This document shows, in pieces, positions 6,187 through 15,296 of a DNA stretch of 33,917 bases. The notes under the pieces were generated by a model that saw nothing but the letters and a program-made list of their open reading frames with translations, was not told the origin of the DNA and did no database searches. The position numbers were made by a program, and so were the translations under genes. Each line of letters begins with the position of its first letter. The first letter of the stretch is position 1. The DNA is from a virus: IMG/VR virus record IMGVR_UViG_3300031711_000016, positions 1 to 33,917 of that record. One strand, given 5' to 3'.

Positions 6187-8637
6187 CCAGAAGGTTTGAT
6201 TGTTTTCTTGCTTTACTTTTTGTTCCAGGCGCCGCGCAAACCCCGGATTAACGGACTCCTGGAGCTTATACAAAAACAGGTAATCGATCGCGGCCCGCGT
6301 ATAGAACAGGTTGATAAACGGTGCGTTGTTTGCGAGGAATCTCACACCTTCCGCTGCCAGCAACTGCCCCCGCTCTTTATGCGTGCTGCCGTTCTTGATC
6401 GTGTCCAGCATCTGCATGAACTGGTCAGCCGTTCCGACCGCCGGGCCCGCCAGTGTTCCCGCGAGGCCGCCGCCCATGCGATTGTACTGACCGAACAGGA
6501 AGTCGCCGTAAATACCGAGGCCGCCGCCCTGCGCCATCGCGGCCATGACGGTCTTTGCGTAGCCCTGAGCGTCATCGGGCGCGCGCGGGTTTTGCCCCCG
6601 CGCCAACCCCTTGAGCGTCATCGCCGCATATCCGAGAAGCGACGTTGACACCATCAGCCCGACAAGGCCCCCGACATCAATGCCGCCCCCTCGGTTCCAC
6701 TCGCGATTGAGGCTGCGCCGGATCATCGTAATGGGGAACTGCTTGAACTGCACGAGCAGCCGCAGCGCTTCGCCGGCCGGGGTGCCGGGCTTGGTGCCGA
6801 GCATTGATATCGCGCGATCGGCGGCGGTCGGCTCGGTCATGCCCTCGCGGGTTTGCTCGCTGATATAGGTGCCGAGCTTTGAGCGGAGATCGTCGCGCAG
6901 TTGATCAATCTGCCGCGGCGTCGCCCCTTCCGGTAGCAGATGCGCGACCGCCTCATCCGGCAGCGACAGCATTGCTCCCGGTGTCAGGTAATCCCGCCCA
7001 TCGGCCGCTCGCCTTTCGGCCTGGCGCATCGCGTCCCACTCCGGTCCCTCAATCCCGAACCGGCGTAAGGTGAGCTGTAGGCGTCGATCTAAAGCACCGA
7101 ACTCGCGCCCAGCCAGCTCCCCGAGATTATTGGCGACCAGCAGCCCCGTGGTCGTCTTGAAACTGTCGGTCCAGTAGCCGAGCAGATTGGCCCGGTGGAA
7201 GGTTTCGACCAGCTTGCCTCCCATGCCGGGGAAGCCGTCGCCGGCATAAAAGCGCGAGACGATCTGCCCGCGCAGTGTGTCGAGACCAAGCCCCAGCTTG
7301 TCAGCCACTTCCCGCGAGACACCCGTTCGCCGACCGCGAAACGGCGTGGCGATCATGTTGCCCCAGCGGCTGAACAGCGGAACACCGTTCCACCGCAGGG
7401 TCGCCGCGCTCACCCCCATATCCGGCAGCGACGACAGCACAACGCTGCCCAGCTTCGATAGTGTTTCCGCGATCCGAAAGCCTTGGCCGATCTGCGCCAA
7501 GACAAGATAATCAGGGACGGCACCCCGCCCCATCACGGCATCGATAAGCCGGTCGTTCCAGTCCGCCTTGAGTTTTCGCGCTTGGGCAAAGTCGTTTCGG
7601 TCGCGCGCCGTCTTTGCCAGGCTATCGGCCCAATCCTTTGCCATCGCTTCCGGGTTAGGGCCGAACTTGCGCATCAACGCGATGTTGCGGCCGGCGTGCT
7701 CCAGGCTGCGGAAGCTGTTCTCGACGATGCCACCGCGGCCCCATCTCTCGTTGTAATCGAAGAACGAGTCAGCGTCCTTGAAGTGCAGGACTCGTTCCTC
7801 CGACATCTTCCGAGCAAGGTTCGCCGGCCCCTTAAACCCAGCCAGCCAATCACCGCCGCTCGATGAATCGTGAATGCCGCTCACTAGCGCGGCGTAGATA
7901 TCGCCGAGGAACTTCTCGCGATCCTCAACACCCTCAAAGGTCCGCTCGTCCAGCTTCGGCATGATGTCGTCGCGCCACGCCTCAAACCCGCCTTTCCGCA
8001 GCTTCCACTGGTCGTGCGACTGGCGGGTGACGTAGTTCTCGATCTTCCGAATAAACGCCCCGGCATCGTTCATCTTGACGCGGGCAAGCTCGGTGTACTT
8101 GGAAAGGACGCCCGCAATCTGCGCGGCAATCTCGTTTCCGGTCGCCGGCCACTTCTCGGGTTCGTTACCGCGCCACATCTCGCGGGCAATATCGCGCTCC
8201 AGATCCTTGTTGCGCCGCACGGCAGGTTTGAGCATGCCGGACTGACGAAGCTCATCGACCGCGCCACCCAACAGCTCGCCGCTTTGCTGATGCGCTTGTG
8301 CGTCTACCGACAGCCCCCAGCCACGTTCGCCGCCCTCGACCCCAGCCAATGCGGCTCTAAACGTGTCGGCTTCCTTGCCTTCGATTACGCTGGCGTCAAG
8401 TTCGCGGCGGCGCTCGATATTGATCAACCGCGACCGTTTCTCGACCGCAGCCTTGATCCGTTCCTCATCGCCCAATTCCCGTGCGGCACGGATCGCGGCA
8501 TCGGCGCGGGCCATGCCGTCTTTTTCGTATCGCGAGGCGCGGTCAAAAGCGACCTGTAGGATATGCCCGGCTTCCCGGTCATCGATCCGGTCGCCACTCG
8601 CCGCCTTGATCTCGGCAAGGCAATTCTCAAACGCCAT
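6160..8637 (-). CDS. Large internal virion (ejection) protein, 825 aa
   Basis: This is the last of the consecutive large genes after the tail tube genes, where podoviruses encode proteins stored in the head and injected with DNA. Most of it is charged and helical. The C-terminal third contains hydrophobic, glycine-rich segments (about residues 655-675 and 700-735) and the phrase LVQFKQFPITMIRR, which I associate with C-terminal regions of such ejection proteins. That would suit a membrane-crossing channel role. It starts in 1-nt overlap with the previous stop. The assignment rests on position, size and composition. Confidence 0.7.
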   Translation of the reverse strand: MAFENCLAEIKAASGDRIDDREAGHILQVAFDRASRYEKDGMARADAAIRAARELGDEERIKAAVEKRSRLINIERRRELDASVIEGKEADTFRAALAGVEGGERGWGLSVDAQAHQQSGELLGGAVDELRQSGMLKPAVRRNKDLERDIAREMWRGNEPEKWPATGNEIAAQIAGVLSKYTELARVKMNDAGAFIRKIENYVTRQSHDQWKLRKGGFEAWRDDIMPKLDERTFEGVEDREKFLGDIYAALVSGIHDSSSGGDWLAGFKGPANLARKMSEERVLHFKDADSFFDYNERWGRGGIVENSFRSLEHAGRNIALMRKFGPNPEAMAKDWADSLAKTARDRNDFAQARKLKADWNDRLIDAVMGRGAVPDYLVLAQIGQGFRIAETLSKLGSVVLSSLPDMGVSAATLRWNGVPLFSRWGNMIATPFRGRRTGVSREVADKLGLGLDTLRGQIVSRFYAGDGFPGMGGKLVETFHRANLLGYWTDSFKTTTGLLVANNLGELAGREFGALDRRLQLTLRRFGIEGPEWDAMRQAERRAADGRDYLTPGAMLSLPDEAVAHLLPEGATPRQIDQLRDDLRSKLGTYISEQTREGMTEPTAADRAISMLGTKPGTPAGEALRLLVQFKQFPITMIRRSLNREWNRGGGIDVGGLVGLMVSTSLLGYAAMTLKGLARGQNPRAPDDAQGYAKTVMAAMAQGGGLGIYGDFLFGQYNRMGGGLAGTLAGPAVGTADQFMQMLDTIKNGSTHKERGQLLAAEGVRFLANNAPFINLFYTRAAIDYLFLYKLQESVNPGFARRLEQKVKQENNQTFWLRPTQAVH

Positions 8638-11246
8638 CAGCCGCCCCTGACAATGCAGTTGGCGGCACGCTCATACGCAGCGGCGCGGGCGTTCGCGACT
8701 TCAATCTCCGCATCGGCAGCAACGATCTCCGGCGGCTTGGCGATTGCGGCGCGTTCAGTGCCCGCCTGGGGCGCTGTTTCGCCTTGGGGGGCAACTCTGC
8801 CCGCTCCGGCGCTTTGCTCGCCTGCGGCCACCGTGGACGGCTCTGGCGGCATTATCCGCGCTTCTATCTCTGCGTTCTGCTTTTCGATGTCGGCGAGAGT
8901 TTCCGGCTTGGCTCTCGCCGCCTCCTCTGCCGCTAATGCAGTCTCATTTATTTTGACCGGAGACGCGGTTAATTCCCTGACCGCCCGCGCCTGAGTATCG
9001 GCTAATTCAGCGGCTCGATTTCCGACCTGCCCTGGTCCAGCGCTGTCTGTGCCCTGATCTCCAAAGAGGCCCCCCGGCGCGTCAGGTCTTGATCCTCGAA
9101 CTTCGATCCTATTTGCTGCATTGTTCGCGCCATCGCTAACGCCGCCGCCGATGGGTAGCCCTGGCTGCTCGCCTCTGCCCCGCTGGGCCGCGAGTCGTTG
9201 GAGCTCGGCTGGCGTGACGGGAGCAAGCCCGAGGTCGAGCCCTCGTTCGGCACTGACTTTTCTGGCTTCGGTGGCATAGGTTTTCAGCGCCTCAATTATC
9301 CGAGCGGCACCAGCGGCGCGGCGTCCAGCAGGATCATAAAACATCCTCATCCAGTTTTCGACTGCCGGCGAGAGGCGATCGAATGCGTCTTGTTGCGCAA
9401 GATGGTCAGAAAGTCGAACGCCCTTGCTTCGCAGATCGGCCGTTCGGCGAACAGCCTCCAGTAACTCCGCGGTCATATCGACATCTGCCCGAACCCGACC
9501 CGCCTCAATGTCGGCGCGCATCCGCGCCCATAATGGCGAAGCGGAGACAAGGGAATTCGATATTGACTTGATGTCGTCCTGCGTCGCCTCGGCGATGCGG
9601 GCCAGGATCGCAGTGCCATTGCCGCCATCACCGTAGGCGCGTGCCAGCACCGCATTGCGCACTCGCCCCAACCCTTCGGCCGAAAGCCCCCCTTCTCCCG
9701 TGGCAATCATGCCCTGTTCAGCTTGCGGGAGCTTTTCAACAAAGGAGCGAACAAAATCACGGTTTGCCAATGCCCCGAGATCGTCGGGATTGCGGATCAG
9801 CTCGAGCATATCAGGCGTAATCGACCGAGCGTCCGCTAGCGCACGCTCAGGCGCTGACATGGCGAGCGTTGCGGGCCGGTTTGCCGCGATAGCGAACGCC
9901 CGTCTCTCCGAAGGGTTGAGCGGGGTAGTCCGCTGGCGTACTAGAACCGGCTCGTTATATTGCGAAACATCAACGCCCTGCGAAGTAAGCCACTCGCGAT
10001 ACCGAGCCGCGGCATCCCCATCCTGAGCATAAGCGCTGCGGATAGACATTACGCGACCGTTGCCGCTTTCCACCATTCCGTCATCGCCGACAATGGGAGC
10101 GCCCCTATCCGCTTCCGCCGACATTCCCAGCCGCGCCGGGTCGAGCCCAGCGGCCATTTCACGGACCTGTTGCTGGCTTGCCGCCCGGCCGCGATCACGC
10201 GGCTGCAAGCTCACGTCATAACCTGCATCTGCGGATGTTTTCAGATCGCCGGCCTCAACGATAACGGGCGCTACATCAACCGCATTGCCATCCGCCGTTA
10301 CCACCCTATGCGGCGGCATCGCCTGAACGGGTTTGCCAATCAAGCCGACGCCCGGCAAGACGCCCCTACCCGCATCGGCGAGGTCGAGCGCCGGCGCCAC
10401 ATTGACCGGCCTGTCCTCAATGTGCTGCGCTATCGCTCCCTGTAGCAGCGCCTCGCGCGTGTCCGGCCCAGCTTCCTCCAGCCGTTGCGTCAGTGGATTG
10501 GCATAGCGGCCTGCGGCTCTGTCAGCGACGGCGCCGCCGACTACATGCAACCCACCGCCGAGTAGCCCGCCGATCGCGATACTCCGCAACGCATCGCCGG
10601 CCGTGTAGTCTTCGTGCTCCTGCCGCGACAGGCCGAATTCAAGCGGCTGTAGCGCCGTCATCTGAGCCGACCCGCTGGCGGCTCCCGCGGCGGCCCGCAT
10701 TCCCGCGCGCTCGGCGGCACCCATCGTCTCGATAGCGCCACGCCCCAGCAACGAAGCAACCCGCGCCTCGCCGGCAACCGGGATCACCCCCGCCGCGATG
10801 TTCACCGGGTCGAGCAACCCCGCGGCCACGCTTGCCGTGAACCGCGCCGCACCGCCCGTCAGTAGCCCACTTTCACGCCGCGCAATCGCATCCTCGCGTT
10901 CGATCTGCGCCTGTTTGTGATCGTGCAAGTCTTGGGCGACAGATGGCGCGACCGGCTTACCGAAACTGAGTTGCCCCTTGATGCCGTATTGAGCGTTTGC
11001 CGTCTCAGGGTCGATCGGCTGTTCCGGTTCCATCCTGATTTCGGTGCCGAGTTCGCCGACGCCGAGCAGACCCGTATCCGCGCCGGAGCGACCAATCGAT
11101 CGCAGCATGCGCGGGAACAGGTTGGCCGCCATCCCCTCGCCAAAAGACGAGCCAAGCACCTGCCCGGTTGTCGCCGGCACTGCGTCGGCGCCCTGTTCAT
11201 TGAGGCCCGCGTATTCCAGCGGCGCGCCACCGTAGAAACCGACCAT
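8637..11246 (-). CDS. Internal virion protein with DdrB-type ParB-like domain, 869 aa
   Basis: Residues about 345-560 match the DdrB-like ParB superfamily domain: LQPRDRGRAASQQQVREMA (347-365), then GAPIVGDDG and ESGNGR (393-398), which correspond to the substrate-binding motifs of ParB/Srx-type folds. Residues 130-245 are Gly/Ala-rich with hydrophobic helices, and the C-terminal 200 residues are low-complexity and Ala/Glu-rich. It is sandwiched by 1-nt overlaps between two other ejection-type genes, so it is likely packaged and injected. An injected nucleotide-binding or DNA-acting function is inference. Confidence 0.75.
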   Translation of the reverse strand: MVGFYGGAPLEYAGLNEQGADAVPATTGQVLGSSFGEGMAANLFPRMLRSIGRSGADTGLLGVGELGTEIRMEPEQPIDPETANAQYGIKGQLSFGKPVAPSVAQDLHDHKQAQIEREDAIARRESGLLTGGAARFTASVAAGLLDPVNIAAGVIPVAGEARVASLLGRGAIETMGAAERAGMRAAAGAASGSAQMTALQPLEFGLSRQEHEDYTAGDALRSIAIGGLLGGGLHVVGGAVADRAAGRYANPLTQRLEEAGPDTREALLQGAIAQHIEDRPVNVAPALDLADAGRGVLPGVGLIGKPVQAMPPHRVVTADGNAVDVAPVIVEAGDLKTSADAGYDVSLQPRDRGRAASQQQVREMAAGLDPARLGMSAEADRGAPIVGDDGMVESGNGRVMSIRSAYAQDGDAAARYREWLTSQGVDVSQYNEPVLVRQRTTPLNPSERRAFAIAANRPATLAMSAPERALADARSITPDMLELIRNPDDLGALANRDFVRSFVEKLPQAEQGMIATGEGGLSAEGLGRVRNAVLARAYGDGGNGTAILARIAEATQDDIKSISNSLVSASPLWARMRADIEAGRVRADVDMTAELLEAVRRTADLRSKGVRLSDHLAQQDAFDRLSPAVENWMRMFYDPAGRRAAGAARIIEALKTYATEARKVSAERGLDLGLAPVTPAELQRLAAQRGRGEQPGLPIGGGVSDGANNAANRIEVRGSRPDAPGGLFGDQGTDSAGPGQVGNRAAELADTQARAVRELTASPVKINETALAAEEAARAKPETLADIEKQNAEIEARIMPPEPSTVAAGEQSAGAGRVAPQGETAPQAGTERAAIAKPPEIVAADAEIEVANARAAAYERAANCIVRGG

Positions 11247-14173
11247 CAGAAGGGATTGAACGCTGGCGGTTCGGGTGGCGGCGCTTGAGTTGCGAGGGCT
11301 GGAGCGCTGGCGAACTTCAGTTCGATGCGGCTACCGTCCGACCGTCGAACCACCCCCATCGCGCCGTTCCGAAAGCGGCCCATCAGGACAAGGCCACTAT
11401 CATCTTCGTTGTTCGCCCACCCGCCGCTACGAATAGCCCCAAGCCAGATTTCCTTGCGCTGCTCCGGCGATATCTGCGGATTGCCAGGGACCGGACCAAG
11501 ATCGTCTGCTGTAATGCCGCCCTGCATCGCGCGGGCCGCGCGATCAACAACGCTCATCGTTCCCTTTGGCACACGCACCTGGCTCGCGCCGATGCTGCCG
11601 AAATCGTATTTCGAGTTGATGATGCCATCGACCGCGGTCTTTACCGCCTCGCTGTCGCTCTTGCCGCGGAACCCGTAGTAGTAGGCCAGCGCCTGCGCAC
11701 CGTCTCTCACCGTAGCGTAGAGCTGCGCCCCGCCGGACTGTGGTCCGACGCTCTCGCGAAAGTCGGCAAGCGCATCGTCGAGGCCCTTGTCGATCGCCTT
11801 TTGCGTATCGTCAGGAACCGATTTCTTGAGCGCGCTCATGCCGCCTTTTTCAGAGATCAGCCCAATCGCTCGCGACAGATCAGCCGCAGGAACCGTCTGG
11901 TCCGGTCGGTCCATCGTCGCCAGCACCTGATACGTGCCGGGCAGTTTGGCCTTGACGAGATCGCCGAATACCTGCGGCCAGTATTGCCCATAAGATTGCG
12001 CCGTGGCGCTGATAACCTGCCCCGGATTTTGTTTCGCAGGGTCGATGCCGGCGATCTTGGACGCAATCCCGGCAGCCACGCCGGCCGGCAGGATCGAGCG
12101 GCCTTCCGCCGGCACGCCCAGCCGTTCCTGTTCAGCCAAGGCCGCCGTCGCGTAATCGCCGAACGTCTCCGGTTTCTGAGGGTCGATCGCGGCAAATTTG
12201 GTCGCGACGTTTGGGCTGTACTGCGCGACGTAGCCTGCCGGGTCTTTGCCCAATTCCACCGAGCGCTTCTGAATTGCCGCGTCGAGCGCGCCCAGCATCT
12301 TCTTGCGCTTGGCGTAATCCGTCGCTTTTGGGTCGTTCATACCGGCTTCGAGTTGCTGGCGCTGGGCCGACAAGTCTTCGGGAGTCGCCGTGCGAACGCC
12401 CGCCATAACCTGCCCGGCATCTTTGCTGTCTTGCAGAACTTGCAGAATTTCGTCGGCCTTCTCCTTCGGGAAGAAGTGCCGAACCTGCGCGGGGTCATAC
12501 TCGAAATCCTTACCGTCCTCCAATGCGGCAGCGCCGTTCGTCAATTGCTTGGTCAGGGCCGCCCGGTCGTTCGCTTGCGCCGCCTGAACGTGGTTGTACC
12601 GCTGGCGCAGCCCCGCCATGACGGCATCAGCCCGAGCCTGCGTGATCTCTCCGCTATCGGCTCGCGCCTGTACGCGAGCGGTCATTGCGTCGATGTCGGG
12701 CAGAGCGGCAGCCGCAGGTGCTTGGCTTGCCTGGGCTGGGGCAGGCTGCCCGACGAGTTGATCGGGTTGCGCTGGGGTTGCCCCCGCCGCTTGGTCGGCG
12801 GTCGCGACAGCCCTTGCATCCATAGCTCGGTTCCACGCCGAGACAGTAGGGTAGGTATTTCCATCGACCGTGACGGGCGCGCCTTTGTCGCCGGGCTGGG
12901 TATACTGAGCCATATCGCCCGGCGCCCACGTGACCTTCGCCGCGGTGCCTGGGGGCGATTGCATGTATTCCCGCGTGGACGCCAGCCGGCCGGCGTAATT
13001 GCCGTTGTTGATGTTCCTGTTGGGCTGCTCGAATTGCATCTGTGCATCGGTCAGGTCTTCGGGCGTCTTCGCGGCATTGACGGCGGCACCTTCCGGCCGG
13101 CTGCGCAACTCGGCCAGCGCAAATTTCGCCTGAGCCTGCCAGTCCGGCTTGACGGTGCCAGCTTCCTGGCGCATCGCCGCCAGCCGCGCGCCGTTGTGCC
13201 CGTAGAGGCCGTAACCGATACCGCCATCGTGAGTAACGTCGGGCCGGAAGCTCGATTCCGAGTCCGCTGCACTTGTCAGCATCGCGGCCTCGTTTGGCGT
13301 GGCGCCAATCGAGGTCAGGTAACTGTAGTGAGCGCTGGCGTTCAATCCGCCCCGGTTCCCCGCGTAGCCTTTGTCCGATCCTCCCCACATCGAATTGATG
13401 TCGGATTGAATCCCGGCCTTCTCTGCCTTGGCCTGTATTCGGGCTCGCAGCCCTTCAGCGTAGATCGGATCAAGATCGGTTTCGTGCTGGTCAAGAAACG
13501 ATGTCGCCGCGCCCGGGTCACCCGCGTTCGCCAAATGCTGCGCTCGACCGCCGATCAGCTGTTTCTCGGCATTCTTCCGAAACGCCAGCGCATCGACTGC
13601 GGACATAGCCCCTGAAGCCTGCCCAGCCGTCGCCAAGTCGTTGATGCGCTCGCGGGCATAGTCGAAACCGCGCGGATCGTCCGCCTGTGCTCCGGCGCGA
13701 ACCACGCCCATCCCCTGTTCGGCGATCCCCGCTTTGTATTGGTCGTGATAAATCCCGGTGTTGCGAAGCTGCGCGCCCTTGACGCCGGCCATTGCGTGCT
13801 TCTGGTTTTCCGCCAGCCACAGTTGTTGAGCGGCCGGGTCGCTGATCTGCGCTGCCGCCGCCTGCAATTGCGTCTGGTACTGGTTCCCCAGCGCGGTAAT
13901 CTTTGCCGGGTCCGTCTCAGCTTTCAGATTGCCGTCAAGCTCGGCCGCAGCGGTGTACCAATTGGCATCGGCCAAGGCGCGCTGCATCTTGACCTGCGCC
14001 ATATCTTCATAAGAACCGACCGTAACGGCGGCCTGTCCTGCTTTTTGCAGCCCCCCACCCAGCGCCGACATACCCTGAGCAACCGGGTCTTCTTGCGGGA
14101 AGGACGGGACGCCGGTGGTTGCGCGGGGGTCGTTAAATCCTAGATCGGCCGCAGTCGGGATTCTAACGGCCAT
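11246..14173 (-). CDS. Internal virion protein with phage lysozyme-like domain, 975 aa
   Basis: Residues about 282-405 match a phage-tail lysozyme-type domain: SYLTSIGATPNEAAMLTSAA, then DSESSF with the likely catalytic Glu at 306, then GIGYGLYGHNG. Local wall cleavage during DNA entry is the known job of such virion-borne enzymes. The flanks are long, helical and Gln/Ala-rich, as in T7 gp16-like proteins. No cysteine was noticed. It overlaps neighbours by 1 nt at both ends. The N-terminal MAVRIPTAADLGF is typical of this position in related podoviruses. Confidence 0.8.
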   Translation of the reverse strand: MAVRIPTAADLGFNDPRATTGVPSFPQEDPVAQGMSALGGGLQKAGQAAVTVGSYEDMAQVKMQRALADANWYTAAAELDGNLKAETDPAKITALGNQYQTQLQAAAAQISDPAAQQLWLAENQKHAMAGVKGAQLRNTGIYHDQYKAGIAEQGMGVVRAGAQADDPRGFDYARERINDLATAGQASGAMSAVDALAFRKNAEKQLIGGRAQHLANAGDPGAATSFLDQHETDLDPIYAEGLRARIQAKAEKAGIQSDINSMWGGSDKGYAGNRGGLNASAHYSYLTSIGATPNEAAMLTSAADSESSFRPDVTHDGGIGYGLYGHNGARLAAMRQEAGTVKPDWQAQAKFALAELRSRPEGAAVNAAKTPEDLTDAQMQFEQPNRNINNGNYAGRLASTREYMQSPPGTAAKVTWAPGDMAQYTQPGDKGAPVTVDGNTYPTVSAWNRAMDARAVATADQAAGATPAQPDQLVGQPAPAQASQAPAAAALPDIDAMTARVQARADSGEITQARADAVMAGLRQRYNHVQAAQANDRAALTKQLTNGAAALEDGKDFEYDPAQVRHFFPKEKADEILQVLQDSKDAGQVMAGVRTATPEDLSAQRQQLEAGMNDPKATDYAKRKKMLGALDAAIQKRSVELGKDPAGYVAQYSPNVATKFAAIDPQKPETFGDYATAALAEQERLGVPAEGRSILPAGVAAGIASKIAGIDPAKQNPGQVISATAQSYGQYWPQVFGDLVKAKLPGTYQVLATMDRPDQTVPAADLSRAIGLISEKGGMSALKKSVPDDTQKAIDKGLDDALADFRESVGPQSGGAQLYATVRDGAQALAYYYGFRGKSDSEAVKTAVDGIINSKYDFGSIGASQVRVPKGTMSVVDRAARAMQGGITADDLGPVPGNPQISPEQRKEIWLGAIRSGGWANNEDDSGLVLMGRFRNGAMGVVRRSDGSRIELKFASAPALATQAPPPEPPAFNPF

Positions 14174-14928
14174 CAGAGAACACCAAACCCACTCGTCGGG
14201 ACGCCGCCAACCTTGGAGTAATACCGCAGCGCCGCGCGGTTCGTCGCAAAGCTCGACAGCCCGTTGAGGATCGTACCGCCAATCTGGAACGGCAGGGCAT
14301 CCGCAGCCTGTTGGCCTTTGAACAGCTGAATGCCGCTCTGATAGGTGTCGTTGCGCGCCCGACTCTGCCCTTCATACAGCGAGGAAAGCGCGTTGTATCC
14401 GCCTTGCTGCGCTATAGCCCCTTCGTTCGTCAAAACGGTCGGGTCGGTCGCCCCAGCGCCGGACGATGCCGACAAGGCCCTCGCCCGCGACAGCACAAGA
14501 TCGGTCTTGCGGTTCTGAGTAAGCTGTTCCCGCTCCGCCGCCGCCGCGTCGTCGTTCGCCTTGGCCTTCAGCGCATCGGACTCGGCTTGCGCAACCTTTT
14601 CCTGATAATCCGCGTTCCGCGCTTGTGCGCCGGCTTGCAGGATCGTCCCGCCCAGCGCGGCGCCCGCCCCAATCGTCGAGAGGCTGGGAAGCGTCAGACC
14701 GGCGCCAGCGACCGCCGCGTCCGCAGCGCCGGCCGTGAGCGCGGTTGCGCCGAGCGATGTCCCTGCCACCGCTGGCGCCGCAAGAATCGCCGCAGTCTCC
14801 GGTGCCGCTGCCGCCGCGGCACCGCCGGCGCTAAGCAGCGCAGGGAGCGCGATTTCCTCAAGCCCGGTATGGCAAAGACTCGGTGGCTCATACTCGAGCC
14901 AGCGCGGCGTGATCAGATCAGGACGCAT
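14173..14928 (-). CDS. Internal virion protein (gp14-like position), 251 aa
   Basis: I chose ATG 14928, which overlaps the end of the GNAT-like gene by 16 nt. The open frame further upstream (to 15027) is a shadow of that gene. The N-terminal 110 residues are Ala/Gly-rich and hydrophobic. The middle (about 110-160) is a charged helix rich in Lys, Glu and Ala, and the rest contains YNALSSLYEGQSRARND. Size, order and helical character match the smallest ejection protein of T7-like phages, which precedes the lysozyme-bearing one. Sequence identity to gp14 is not evident by eye. Confidence 0.65.
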   Translation of the reverse strand: MRPDLITPRWLEYEPPSLCHTGLEEIALPALLSAGGAAAAAAPETAAILAAPAVAGTSLGATALTAGAADAAVAGAGLTLPSLSTIGAGAALGGTILQAGAQARNADYQEKVAQAESDALKAKANDDAAAAEREQLTQNRKTDLVLSRARALSASSGAGATDPTVLTNEGAIAQQGGYNALSSLYEGQSRARNDTYQSGIQLFKGQQAADALPFQIGGTILNGLSSFATNRAALRYYSKVGGVPTSGFGVL

Positions 14929-15296
14929 CGCCAGACCATCCGCTCGCACTCGATATCCGGCGCTTCCTGGAAGCCCAATAGCCGCAGCCAGCGATCGGAC
15001 TTCGCAATGCCCTCGTGACGGTAGCAATGCACCGCCTTGATGCCCCGAGCCCTCAAATCAGCAAACTCAGCTCGCACAAGCCGGGTCAACGCGATCGCCG
15101 ATAGCGGCTTCCCCGAAGGTACTTCGAGCCACGCCCAGGTGCGCCCGCCGCCGTGGCTGAACCAACCGATACCGATCACCTTGCCGTCGCATTCGAGCGC
15201 ATAGCCGCACCAGGTTTCGTGATAGCGCGGATCCGGCTGCCGGCCGGCGAGCGCCGCGAAATCATCCCTTGTTGCGGGGCGGAGCAGGAGGCTCAT
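14913..15296 (-). CDS. GNAT-fold protein, T7 gp13-like, 127 aa
   Basis: The sequence follows the GNAT acetyltransferase plan: LLLRPATRDDF at the start, a beta hairpin VIGIGWFSHGGGRTWAWLEV, a central helix, and the terminal RWLRLLGFQEAPD. The usual acetyl-CoA loop (R/QxxGxG/A) is not clear, so it may not be catalytic. GNAT-like proteins occupy the same place, between tail tube and ejection genes, in T7-like and BPP-1-like phages and are thought to help virion assembly. Its start lies 35 nt inside the previous gene. Confidence 0.7.
   Translation of the reverse strand: MSLLLRPATRDDFAALAGRQPDPRYHETWCGYALECDGKVIGIGWFSHGGGRTWAWLEVPSGKPLSAIALTRLVRAEFADLRARGIKAVHCYRHEGIAKSDRWLRLLGFQEAPDIECERMVWRCVLI

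Noticed and set aside
11285-13615. A 776-codon open frame on the plus strand opposite the lysozyme-bearing ejection gene
   Set aside because: It is Arg-rich with low-complexity character, has no recognisable domain, and lies wholly antisense to a gene with a clear lysozyme domain. Long antisense frames are expected in GC-rich DNA.
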